Below, piece after piece: positions 35,152-45,000 of a stretch of DNA of 64,000 nt. Position 1 is the stretch's first letter; each line of letters opens with the position of its first letter. The notes beneath the pieces were generated by a model. The model saw only the letters and a program-made list of their open reading frames with translations. It was not told the DNA's origin and did not search any database. Origin of the DNA: Platerodrilus igneus (taxonomy: Eukaryota; Arthropoda; Insecta; Coleoptera; Lycidae); NCBI GenBank assembly GCA_036346225.1, contig JARFIW010001177.1, forward strand, positions 280,501 to 344,500. Reading direction: 5' to 3'. The position numbers were made by a program, and so were the translations under genes.

Positions 35152-35805
35152 TTTCCTCGTGGCTAAATTTGAGTCACTTGCCAATAGTTCCTTTTTTACT
35201 TTGTATTAATTTTATACTCATTAAACCTACTTATTTTTTAATTATACCTTTTGGCTATGGAAGACGGCAGTTGAGCTGGAACTCCTCTGTGACGACTGTT
35301 GGTGGAACCTGCGATGTCAGGTGAAACGACACGAAGACACAAATTGTGGGCTAGGTTATGCTGTACTACCCATAAGGTGTCTGTATTTAATACTACAACT
35401 TTGCTACTCCTGGCTTGATCTGCCCCAATTACGGCGAAACGCGTCGACAGGATGCCCTTGTGGCTAAATTTGAGTCACTTACCAATAATTCCCTTTTTAC
35501 TTTGTATTAGTTTAAGACTCATTAAACCTACTTTTCTTTGAAATTATACCTTTTGGCTATGGAAAAAGGCAGTTGAGCCGGATCTCCTCCGTGCCGACTG
35601 TTGGTAAAACCTGCTATGTTAGGTGAAACGACACGAAAACACAAATTGTGGGCTAGGTTATGCTGTACTACCCTTAAGGTGTCTGTATTAAATACTACAA
35701 CTTTGTTACTCCTGTACTGATGAGCCCCAATTAGAGGGAAACGCATCGGTAGGATGCCATTCGTGGCTGAATTTGAGTCACTTGCCAATAATTCCTTTTT
35801 TACTT

Positions 35806-35807
<2 letters not shown>

Positions 35808-35842
<35 letters not shown>
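35808..35842. repeat. (TA)n microsatellite
   Basis: A TA tract that cuts off the last satellite monomer. It is absent from the left junction, where the array joins the E leader directly. Confidence 0.95.
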
Positions 35843-35844
<2 letters not shown>

Positions 35845-35938
35845 TGCTACTGAGATGCGCTTTATATTTAAAACGCCCCACAACTTGTGTGCCATATATG
35901 CTTCGAGGTTTTCTTGGTACTAAGTCCTCACAATTGGT
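35843..35938. other. Unassigned 96-bp spacer
   Basis: Sequence between the (TA)n and the E' leader with no match elsewhere in the window; nothing recognised. Confidence 0.5.
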
Positions 35939-36121
35939 TCGTCATAAATTAATGCGTAGTCTGATTCCTAAAGCCAATTCCAAGCCCACTTTTGGGCGTT
36001 ATAAATGCTGCAAAGTTCGCTTTGTACCACAGCCCCACAATTCGAGTCCCGATTTTGGTCGCTATAATAATGCGTGGTTTACTTTTATAAAAGCCCCTAA
36101 AAATTGGGTGTCATAAATTAA
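35939..36121 (-). promoter_or_regulatory. Leader with primer-site-like modules (right copy)
   Basis: Reverse copy of 26,817-26,999, with the same four GCA-plus-TTTATGAC-type units on the minus strand. Confidence 0.55.
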
Positions 36122-38710
36122 TGCAAAATTACCTGTGTAAAGTAAACTCAAACAATGTAGTCTGCCACGGCTGCTCTGCTCCTGTCTGAAAATTACAACT
36201 AGCTACGCCACAAAAAAGGAAAGACGCTGCAACGGTAAATCTCCTCGATTTACTCATAGAAAAATTATATACAAAAATCATCATGCAAAATCAAGTTCTT
36301 AGATTTATTGTATTACAAGTTATCCCCTTTTTAAATAATACATTTTATCACATATTTCCAGATTAATAATCATAAAAAGTAACAGGACTATACCACTAAC
36401 CTTACATTACTCTGGTTTAGTACGAGCTCATAGTACAACCTTTAATTACTCGTGCTAATTTCAGCACAACAAATTACAAAAAATCCTTTTTACCTTGCAC
36501 ACAATACTATAGTACAGCAATCATTTCAATAACCTAAATTCCCCCTAAGCAAAATATAAAAAAATAATATCAAAAAACAAGTTCGTTCAATGCCTAACTG
36601 TTTTTGATTCAGTTACTTTTAGTTTCACAGTACATACCCATAAAGTATAAAAGTCATTGCACATCAATTAAACACAAAAAGCTAAAATTTTTCGAAACAT
36701 CCGTGCCCTGGATTCTACTGCCCATGGATCTGCTTTCACACCATTGACGTCTGCGGCTTTTATCAATAGCTGCGCCTTTAGGAATGTCTCTTAATAAGGA
36801 TTGCACCAGCGGTGACTGCTACCTGCGACTATATCCTTTCAATTACCAGAGACTTTCAAATCTCTCTACTGCAGCTACACGTCCCATTTACGGTAAGTGA
36901 ACAATCGCGTCGGTCTACCATCAACATCTACTCCGTTTAAAGTGCCTACTATGCACCCAATCAAATATCACGTAGACGGTACTTACCTATTTTCGTCTGT
37001 TACCATTTGCATTCTTTAGAATTTTTTATAATACTTTTGCTGACAGCTAGACGAAACTAAACACCACTGGTGTTAGTTATATTTTAAACTCAAAGACTGT
37101 TGTTACTTGAAGACTAACGTAGTTGCGCTTAAAGAGAAGTGAAGATAAAAGAGCCCTACCACCAAATCCTTGTCTTTATATTGGCTTTTGTGCCCCTCTA
37201 AAGCTCCTAAATTCTCAAAATCCGTCAATACAAACAAACAAAGCTTTCTTGGTAAACTTCCAAAGGTTACTCAATTCTTAAAATCCCACAAGCAAACGTT
37301 CACTCATTTCTCCGAAATTTCTTTAGAAAATATCAACTGCCATCCAAATCCTAGAATTTTGTCCCGGCACAAAACCTCTCCCGTAGTTATTTTCCTTATA
37401 TCTCTTGCAACGGACACTCACTTCTCGGAAATTTAGTCTTTACTAAAACAATTTAATGTTGAAAACACCCTTTCCATAATACCTATATTATATCCATCTC
37501 CCTTCAACATATTCTCTTAATCTACTATTTCTTACCTTGTCTAACCCCAATCTGTTCTTATTCCACTTCCTCGTCTGAACTCCAAATTTAACTAACTTTG
37601 TATTATGTTTTTTTTTCTCTTACTCCTTCTGCCAAATTAATCTCTCTTTGTTCAGTTAATCATTTACATGTCAATTCAACAGAATAACCCATCTCAAAGT
37701 ATGTCTATATTAACACCTTGTATTCTTTCTCACTATTATCCATACTTAACCAAAAAACCGTTCTTTTTTACGCTTGTTATCTACCTGTAGCAGTAATCAA
37801 ACATCAGCCTCTCTAAACAATATTCAAAACTATACTTGTCTCCGTCCCATACCTACTTTGTCTGATAGTCTTACTTTGTTTCTCTGTTGGCAAGTTTCAT
37901 CTGTCCTTGATGAAATACCTACTTTAAATAACATGCAAATAAGTTCAACTTTCTTCTTTCCATATGCATTAATATCTACTATCCTTATTTCAGTTTTCCC
38001 CCATGTTAAATGAATACTTGATACGATACTTTTTCATCCTATTCTTGCTTATACTATAGGTATCCTTCGTTGTTATGTTTGGGTTCCTACATTTCTAACC
38101 GACAACAATAAATCCCTCTTCCTTGAACTCGATGTTTGTTTGTTTTGTTTTATCTACAAATTATACTTGGAAAACTATTAAAACTATAACTGCCTGTTTG
38201 TCGTTATACACAATCCTTAGAATTTCAACGGTTTAAAATGCTCAACCTCCTTGCTTGAAATCTTAGAAGAGCGTTCTAGCAAATACACCTATTCACTATA
38301 ACGTAACTTTTAAAGGTTATATATCTACTTGACGACTATAATGGTCAACGTTTGCTTTTAGAAATCTTACACAATAATTTAAAAATGAAACAGAAATCGT
38401 TGAAGCTTTATATTTACACCCTAAGCAACACTAATTACCTACAATGATTAAATATGTTTATGATTCTTAAATATACGCCAAAGAATATTTATATTGTAAC
38501 ACACTACTTTAATTAGTATTCGTGATTCTACCCTTATGCTACATTGTGTTTATGCATTCTGGAAGTTCTTTCTAAAATTAAATCCTGCACTAGTAATTTG
38601 CAAAATGTTACAAATTGTTGCTTTTTGGTCTTTACGTATTGAAACCTGAAATAAATTGTGAAATAAGCTATCTAACCCCATTTATTAATGAAATACCACA
38701 GAAATATACA
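36122..38710 (-). mobile_element. Solo LTR, family E (right copy)
   Basis: Inverted partner of 24,228-26,816, same length of 2,589 bp. The TATA box lies on the minus strand at 37,174-37,180. It faces the array, so E and E' would both transcribe inward. Confidence 0.7.
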
Positions 38711-38852
38711 TATATATATATAATAGATATAATAATATATAATTATAATAATATATAATATATAATAATATATAATATAATTTTTATAATTAAATAATAA
38801 TATAATATAATAATATATAATATAAAATAAATATATATATAAGAAATAGTAT
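38711..38852. repeat. Complex TA/ATA-rich tract
   Basis: Interleaved TAATA units, longer and more varied than its left counterpart (24,155-24,227). Confidence 0.85.
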
Positions 38853-38914
38853 ATGAAGTAAGATGTATCTTACTTCATATACTATTTCTTATTGCGGACT
38901 GCAAATAACTTGTC

Positions 38915-38949
<35 letters not shown>
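38853..38949. repeat. Hairpin segment and (TA)n
   Basis: Reverse copy of 24,080-24,154 followed by (TA)n at 38,917-38,949. Here the tract joins directly to B', so it shows the state of this site before the 6,577-24,036 insertions of the left arm. Confidence 0.85.
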
Positions 38950-38951
<2 letters not shown>

Positions 38952-40947
38952 TTATGGATTCAAAAGGTTAAATTGGGGCAGGCATTGCAATTTCAACCAC
39001 CCTGTATAGTGAAACGAACAAATTATTTACGCGCAACATTTATTTAATTCATTTAGGGAGAAAGGACAAGTATTGACGTATTTTTATAATTAATGATAGA
39101 AAGGTTAAATGTATATAAAGAAAAACAGTTTTTAAAAAACAAATAGAAAAGCTTAATTAATTTAGTTTATTTGTAATTCAACGTGTAAAAGCATTAAAAA
39201 CCCACTAGGGCAAGAAAAATCAATAATCCTAAGGCAAAAGGTTTCTTGGTAACAAACAAAAACGTCAGTTTTATCTGATACGGCGAAGTATAAACTCTAA
39301 GAATTGTTGTTTTAAACGGTCTGTAATTAAGAACACCTGCATTTTTAAAAGGTTACATTCTTTGAAAGTTTCAGCATAACAAAGCCGGACTTCGTAGAAA
39401 ATAGTCTTCAACCGTCAGTTGGTTCGAATAACAAGCTAACAAAATTCTTAAAGGGCAGGGGAGTAGCACGATCGGTAATATGCTACAGACAGAGACAGAT
39501 AGAAAAACGTTAATATTGCAATTGCACGTGCTAATCCACGTGGAGTAGAGATGGGCTGTCAGCAATATCGATTTTCTACAACACAAGTGGGGTTTGGAAC
39601 GCGACATCAATTATGCATAAGACAGAGATAAAAATATTACAGGCGGAGTTTATGACGACACAGAATAGTCTCATTGGTTGGGAATGGATAGTTTACAAAC
39701 GTACGAACATGCGAGAGGTGGAAGCGATTTTCGGATAGATACGACGCGTTCACGGAGCGAGTTTCAGGAATCCTGAAGTCGGTTATATCAAAATTTGCAG
39801 AATTATTATTTGAAAATAAATTTTTCGCGTGAAGTGTGGCCAGGAGGGAGTTTTTTAAAAAATATAAATACTCCAGCAGAGGTAGTAGAGTGCTCTTTGT
39901 ATTAAATATATTCATTATACCGTAAATGTACTGCTAGCACTAGTAACTTGGTAGTTGTGGCCTGCTAGTTATTAACGTAAGATACGAGTAGTGTAGTGAA
40001 AATCAAATTAACACAGGTCCAATTACTACCAGACCAAGCTAGGTAATCAATAAATAGACGCATAATATACGTGAGTTTATATGCTGTTATGGAATGGTAA
40101 TTTGAAGCAAGGCGTTTGGTGAATATTGAGGTTATCATTTATAAATATGTGGAGTAGCAGAGCGCATAGTAACGAAGCCAAGGGGTTCTGGTAATCATCG
40201 TCGAAGGGTTGGAGGCCTGAAGCATTATCCAGGTAACTTATTTGAAATTTCTGTTACCTGATAAACTTTTGTATTATTTGGTGATGTGTGAGTGAATATT
40301 GAGGTTATTTATGGTTATATGAACGTATCGGAAAGACTACGTGTACTGGACAATTATTGTGGTGTTTTAAAATATTGAAAGATGGTGTATTTAAAACTTA
40401 CTAAATTTTATTATGAATATAAATTGGATTGTTAAGGGTATACGGGTCTATTAATTTTGTATTAGATTTATGCAAGGTAAAAGGCATACATTAATAAACT
40501 GGGTTATTACGAGCTCACCATACTCCAGTAAATAATAAATTTAGGGTATTATTTGGGGCCCATCTACTCATATTTTTACTAAATGTGATTGCAAATAATA
40601 ATTTAAAACAAGGACTTTGAAACATGTCACTTTTTGAGTTGTAATTATTGTACCAAACTGTTTATACCTGTGAATATTTTGGCTGTAAATAGCGGTAAAT
40701 AAATGATTGTATGATTGTTGTATCATTTGGTGATTTTATTGAAAGGTGTGCGAGTGGGAAGGAAGAATGATTGTAAACTTAGGTATCCGAGAAGAGGCAC
40801 AGCTGAGCTAGCCAGGGAAACTGCTAAAGATATTTTGAAGCAGAAAATAAGCGGGTAAGAATATTTTTGTGTTTGAAATTTTTATTTTTATTTTTAAAAT
40901 CGGTTGTTGACACTGGCGATGTACAACCCTTACCACACATACCACAT

Positions 40948-40949
<2 letters not shown>
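38950..40949 (+). mobile_element. Solo LTR, family B (right copy)
   Basis: Inverted partner of 4,521-6,573 (TGTTATGGATTC...ACCACATCA), about 2.0 kb, flanked by (TA)n on both sides. Plus orientation judged from the TATA box. The open frames inside mirror those of B but differ in length, which speaks against coding. Confidence 0.7.
39863..39870 (+). promoter_or_regulatory. TATA box of LTR B'
   Basis: TATAAATA followed after ~30 bp by AGAGTGCTCTTTG, the likely transcript start region. Confidence 0.6.

Positions 40950-40979
<30 letters not shown>
40950..40979. repeat. (TA)n microsatellite
   Basis: A TA tract between B' and Penelope copy A'; counterpart of 4,481-4,520. Confidence 0.95.
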
Positions 40980-40984
<5 letters not shown>

Positions 40985-41528
40985 AGGATTTGTGGGTTTC
41001 AGGTCTGCTTGATTAAAGAATACTCTTGTTTATCACCTAAATTGTCGGATATATTTCTATCCTTTTTCAAAGGTGCTACAATAAGGAAACGCTATTACAA
41101 TATTAATCACTAAAGTACCTACTAAATTGAGGTTACTAATAAATTGGCGTTGTATAAATATAAAAGGTAAGCACAATTCTACAAATTAAAAACATTAATA
41201 ACATGAGTATAACATTAAAAATTTCATATTTCTGTATATAGTGACAATTTTTTGAATGTTTGATTTTGTATACAAAACTTTGTTTTCTAATAATGTAAGA
41301 AAGGTGTTGCTAGATTTTTTAAAGTAATAAGCATGTACGTGTATGTGAGTGTATCAATGTCGATTACACCATTTGGTTGGAGTAGGATGTAATCTTGGTA
41401 TAGTACTTGTATCCGAATTATCTATCATCAGACTGAAAACGTAATAAATATGTGTATATAGTACTCAAATTATTTTTATCTGTTCTTTTATTCATGGTGT
41501 TAGGGTATCTGTAAATGTAGCTCCTTTC

Positions 41529-42170
41529 CTAAAATTCTCTTTTTTGTTTATTGCTTACAATATTTAGATTTACTGGTTCCGAAAAGTTAATCCTATGAGA
41601 ATTATTTAAATTTGCATGGATGCTCAATGCACATGCATTAGGTTTAGCGCGGATGTTACTTCTGTGTTGAGTTATTCTTTGTTTTAGATTTTGTGAAGTT
41701 TGGTCAATATATTCTTCATTGCAGTCTAAACAACTAATTTTGTAGATTACGTTTCTCTGATTTAGTGGTGAAGTTTTGTCTTTAATTTTTGTAAATAAAT
41801 TACTTAGTGTAAGTATTTTTTTTTGCAATTTTTATGTTAAATCTTTTAAAAATATTATATAGCTTTGGTGTCAGTTCTTTTATATAAGGAAGAGAATGGT
41901 ATTGTGAAGTGTCATTATTAGTAATGTTCACATCATTGTTTAAATTAATATTATTTGTATTATTAGTTGGATGGTTATATAATAATCTATTTACTATTTT
42001 TGAAAGATAATTGTTATCTTTTAGAATTGTTCGTAATTTATTTAAATTTTTTTGATATAATGAAGGATGACAAATTTATTTATACTGTTTTTTAAACCTA
42101 ATATAAAATTGATTTTAATTTTGTAATTATGGTACGAGTTATAATTTAAATATCTATCCGAACATGTTGG
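41529..42170 (-). pseudogene. Penelope-like RT linker and GIY-YIG nuclease (minus arm of A')
   Basis: On the minus strand, 41,828-41,529 reads IKDKTSPLNQRNVIYKISCL and continues through the nuclease domain to residues NIVSNKQKREF. A change of the usual GQT to DQT after the second tyrosine motif lies in the catalytic region. The RT linker (42,170-41,830) is in other frames. No RT core. Confidence 0.75.
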
Positions 42171-42185
42171 TTTTTAATACCAATC

Positions 42186-42740
42186 GAAGATTATCAACGA
42201 ACTTCGTTCGTTTATGAAATCTACTTGTCTGTGTGTCTGTCTGTCTGTGTGTCCGAGGCCTTTTTAATGGTCGGACATCAATGTGTGATACATCAATCGA
42301 TTCAGCTCGGTGTCCAGAGCTTAAGTTTTGATGTCAGTTAAAATCGGGCCACGGGGACGCCGAGCCCCCGGGAAAATCCACAGGGATAATTAAAATTTTA
42401 AATAAGTTTAAAATTAATATGCGACACATATTTGAACAATTTATGGCATTTCATGCCAATTATTCCAATATTATAGACATTGTTTAAACTTAAATTTTGA
42501 TTACCGAAAATAATTAGATTCTTATTAAAAAAAAAAAAAAATTCTTATCTTATTGATGAGAACTAATATATAGCTTTTAAAATATTTATTCAATAAAATA
42601 AAATATATTAAAATGTCTCTTTTGTTGTTTATAAATTTTTGTTTTTATCTGAATACTTATAATTATTACAACATAATAATTTTAATTTCTTTAATTTGTT
42701 TTAAAGTAAGTCTACATTTGGAAGTTCGTTGCGACAATGC
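42186..42740. other. Unidentified insert in Penelope copy A'
   Basis: It contains a CTGTCTGTCTGTGTGTCC patch, a GC-rich patch (GGGGACGCCGAGCCCCCGGG) and an A15 run (~42,531). Copy A lacks this block. The A run could be the tail of a short retroposon, but I cannot name it or set exact ends. Confidence 0.4.
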
Positions 42741-42819
42741 CTTGCATTTTCAACTTGTTTTATTGTTACTATTATGAACAAGTATGGTATCTAGAAAGTA
42801 ATTTATTAAAATTTATTAA

Positions 42820-43132
42820 AATTAAAGACAAAACTTTACCACTAAATCAGAGAAACGTAATCTACAAAATTAGTTGTTTAGACTGCAATGAAGAATACAT
42901 TGGCCAAACTTCACAAAATCTAAAACAAAAGATAACTCAACACAGAAGTGGCGTACGCGTTAAACCTAATGCATGTGCATTGAGTATCCATGCAAATTTA
43001 AACAATTCTCATAGGATTAACTTTTCAGAACCAGTAATTCTAAATATTGTAAGCAATAAACAAAAAAGAAAATTTCAGGAAATGTACTACATTTACAGAT
43101 ACTCTAACACCGTGAATGAAGAACAGATATAA
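42820..43132 (+). pseudogene. GIY-YIG endonuclease fragment (plus arm of A')
   Basis: Residues NVIYKISCLDCNEEYIGQTS and downstream NNSHRINFSEPVILNIVSN, ending in a frame break near the stop at 43,130. Upstream reading frame is unrelated, so no functional protein. Confidence 0.75.
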
Positions 43133-43436
43133 GTAATTTGAGTACTATATACACATATTTATTACGTTTTCAGTCTGATGATAATTTAGATACAAGTACT
43201 ATACCAAGATAAGCATATTTATTACATCTTTCTCCAACCAAATGGTGTAATCGACATTGATACACTCACATACACGTACATACTTATTACTTAAAAAAAT
43301 CTAGCAACACCTTTCTCACATTATTAGAAAACAAAGTTTTGTATACAAAATCAAACATTCAAAAAATTGTCACTATATACATAAATATTAAATTTTTAAT
43401 GTTATACTCATGTTTTTAATGCTTATAATTTGTAGA

Positions 43437-45000
43437 AACCAGGACAGAGACCTCCTAGGTTAGAGCTAGGAAGGGAGAAAATCCCGTTTAAAGATTGTAT
43501 TACCTACCTCGGCGCCAAGATCGACAATAAATTAAATTGGAAAGCGCACGTGCAATACGTAAAAAGTAAGGGCGGCGAAATATCAAATAAAATGATGGCG
43601 GTGGCTAAAATAAAGTGGGGTTTCAGGGGCGAATCGCTGAGGACGGTTTATGCCGGAGCAATTGAGCCGGCAATACTGTACGCAGCTTCTGTATGGGCAG
43701 AAGGTTGTAAAGTCCGGGAGATGCGTCAATTGACGAGCGTACAACGCATCACCGCGGTAAAAGCTGCGAGGGCGTACAGGACCACCTCCACGGAGGCTGT
43801 CCAGGTGATCAGTAGGACTCTCCCTATCGAATATGTCGTTAGGGAGATTAGAGATAGGCAATTAATAAATATAGGATAAGGGCGCGAAATTATCGAAGAT
43901 CTTAATCTTGGTAATAGGTAAATTGCAAGAAAGATCGTTGTATCTGAGTTGGGGCACCCGGCTGATATTAGAGGAATCGAGTTTGTCGAAGGTGATGAGG
44001 ACGCGATGGGTATCAGAATTTATACGGACGGTTCACGTATGGACGTTGGGCAAGCAGGCGCCGCGTTTCTTGTGTATAAGCAGGAAAGGGAGGTGTTTCG
44101 GTTTCAAACCAAACTCGCGAACTGGTGCACTATCTTCCAGTGCGAATTGGTAGCCATACGAGAGGCTATCGATTATGTAATAAACCATACGGGCAGAGAC
44201 GAGTATTATATAATCGGTGATAGTAAATCGGCGCTGACGGCTTTAACAAACATGAACACCTCGACAGACCTCCAAGCGGACGTCTGGAGGATAGCACGTA
44301 CGGCGCTCGAGTTTCGACGTTTAAAGTTCTGTTGGGTCAGGTCGCACAATGGTAACGCAGGAAACGATAGGGCTGATGAATTAGCCAAAGAAGCCGCGAC
44401 GGGAGACTTTCGAATATCACATTCGTCGATACCGAAGTATTTGATTAAAAGAAAGCTGCGCGAAAAATCAATTCTACAATGGGAAGAGAGGTGGAACAAC
44501 GCTGTCACGGGCAGATTGACCCACAAATTCATACCGAGCATAGAAGCTAGAAGTAGGATCAAGGTTAAGCTCGATCACAAAATGGTGCAGTTGATAACAG
44601 GGCACGGCGCCCTGAAGGCGTATTTTCAAAGGTTCGGGCTAACCAACAGCGACCGCTGCGAATGCGGTGAGGGCGCAGAAAGCGCAGAGCACGTGCTCTT
44701 AGACTACCCGCTTGAGGCGGGAAATCGAGGGTTGGCTGATAGCAAACTAGCTATCCTAGGTCTGGCATGGCCAAAGAGCCTAGAGGAAGTCGGGGAAATG
44801 GTTAACCAGAAGGCGTTCTGGACAGCCTTAAAAGAATTCGCAGGAAGGGTCGCGAGATTAGACAATGATAACCGCGTGTAAATTTTGGTGGGGTTGGTGG
44901 GAGGATTGGAAAATTTTAGATTGACTTGGCGTGAGTAGGGATACGAGCATAGGTATAACCAAAACCTGATATTAAAAAAAAAATAATAATAATAATAAAA
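43437..45000 (+). mobile_element. LINE 3' half with RNase H (I/R1-type group)
   Basis: 5'-truncated non-LTR element that starts abruptly after AATTTGTAG of the Penelope copy. It ends with a 3' UTR and an A/AAT-rich tail (44,972-45,000). It is GC-richer than its surroundings. Confidence 0.75.
43442..44881 (+). pseudogene. LINE ORF2 C-terminus: RT thumb, RNase H, zinc knuckle
   Basis: One continuous frame with only two in-frame stops (43,877 and 43,919). The RT C-terminal region has ITYLGAKIDNKLNWKAHV. The RNase H domain keeps its acidic residues: Asp in IYTDGSRMD, Glu in FQCELVAIREA, Asp in IIGDSKSAL, and a C-terminal His/Asp in HNGNAGNDRADELAKEA. A Cys-His motif CECGEGAESAEHVLLD follows near 44,655-44,705. 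Such a protein removes RNA from the cDNA hybrid during target-primed reverse transcription. Upstream RT and endonuclease are missing. The exact clade (I, R1 or LOA) is uncertain. Confidence 0.8.

Larger units (their letters stand above)
29153..35807 (+). repeat. Hammerhead-ribozyme satellite array, right arm
   Basis: About 23 monomers, mostly 293-302 bp apart measured at the ribozyme, all with the ribozyme on the plus strand. One spacing is only 173 bp (34,039 to 34,212) because ~125 bp are missing at 34,093. Monomer classes: intact core (I); A = TTGATGA with CAAAA; B = TTGATGA with GAGT; C = TTGATGT. The order I A I I A A B C (31,946-34,080) is partly repeated before and after it, indicating a higher-order unit of about eight monomers. 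Open frames crossing monomers are not genes. Confidence 0.92.
40980..43436. mobile_element. Penelope-like element, palindromic copy A'
   Basis: Reverse complement of copy A: minus arm with endonuclease and RT linker (40,980-42,185), then a ~550 bp unrelated insert, then a plus arm with the endonuclease (42,750-43,436). It is cut at the right by a LINE at 43,437 and the rest is not found beyond it. Confidence 0.8.

Noticed and set aside
27000..35807. CRISPR-like array
   Set aside because: Repeat units are ~300 bp with no short repeat and unique spacer pattern, and the genome is eukaryotic.
27000..35881. Many 64-117-codon frames in the satellite
   Set aside because: They recur because the monomer repeats, run across the ribozyme and stop at monomer variants. 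No coding signature.
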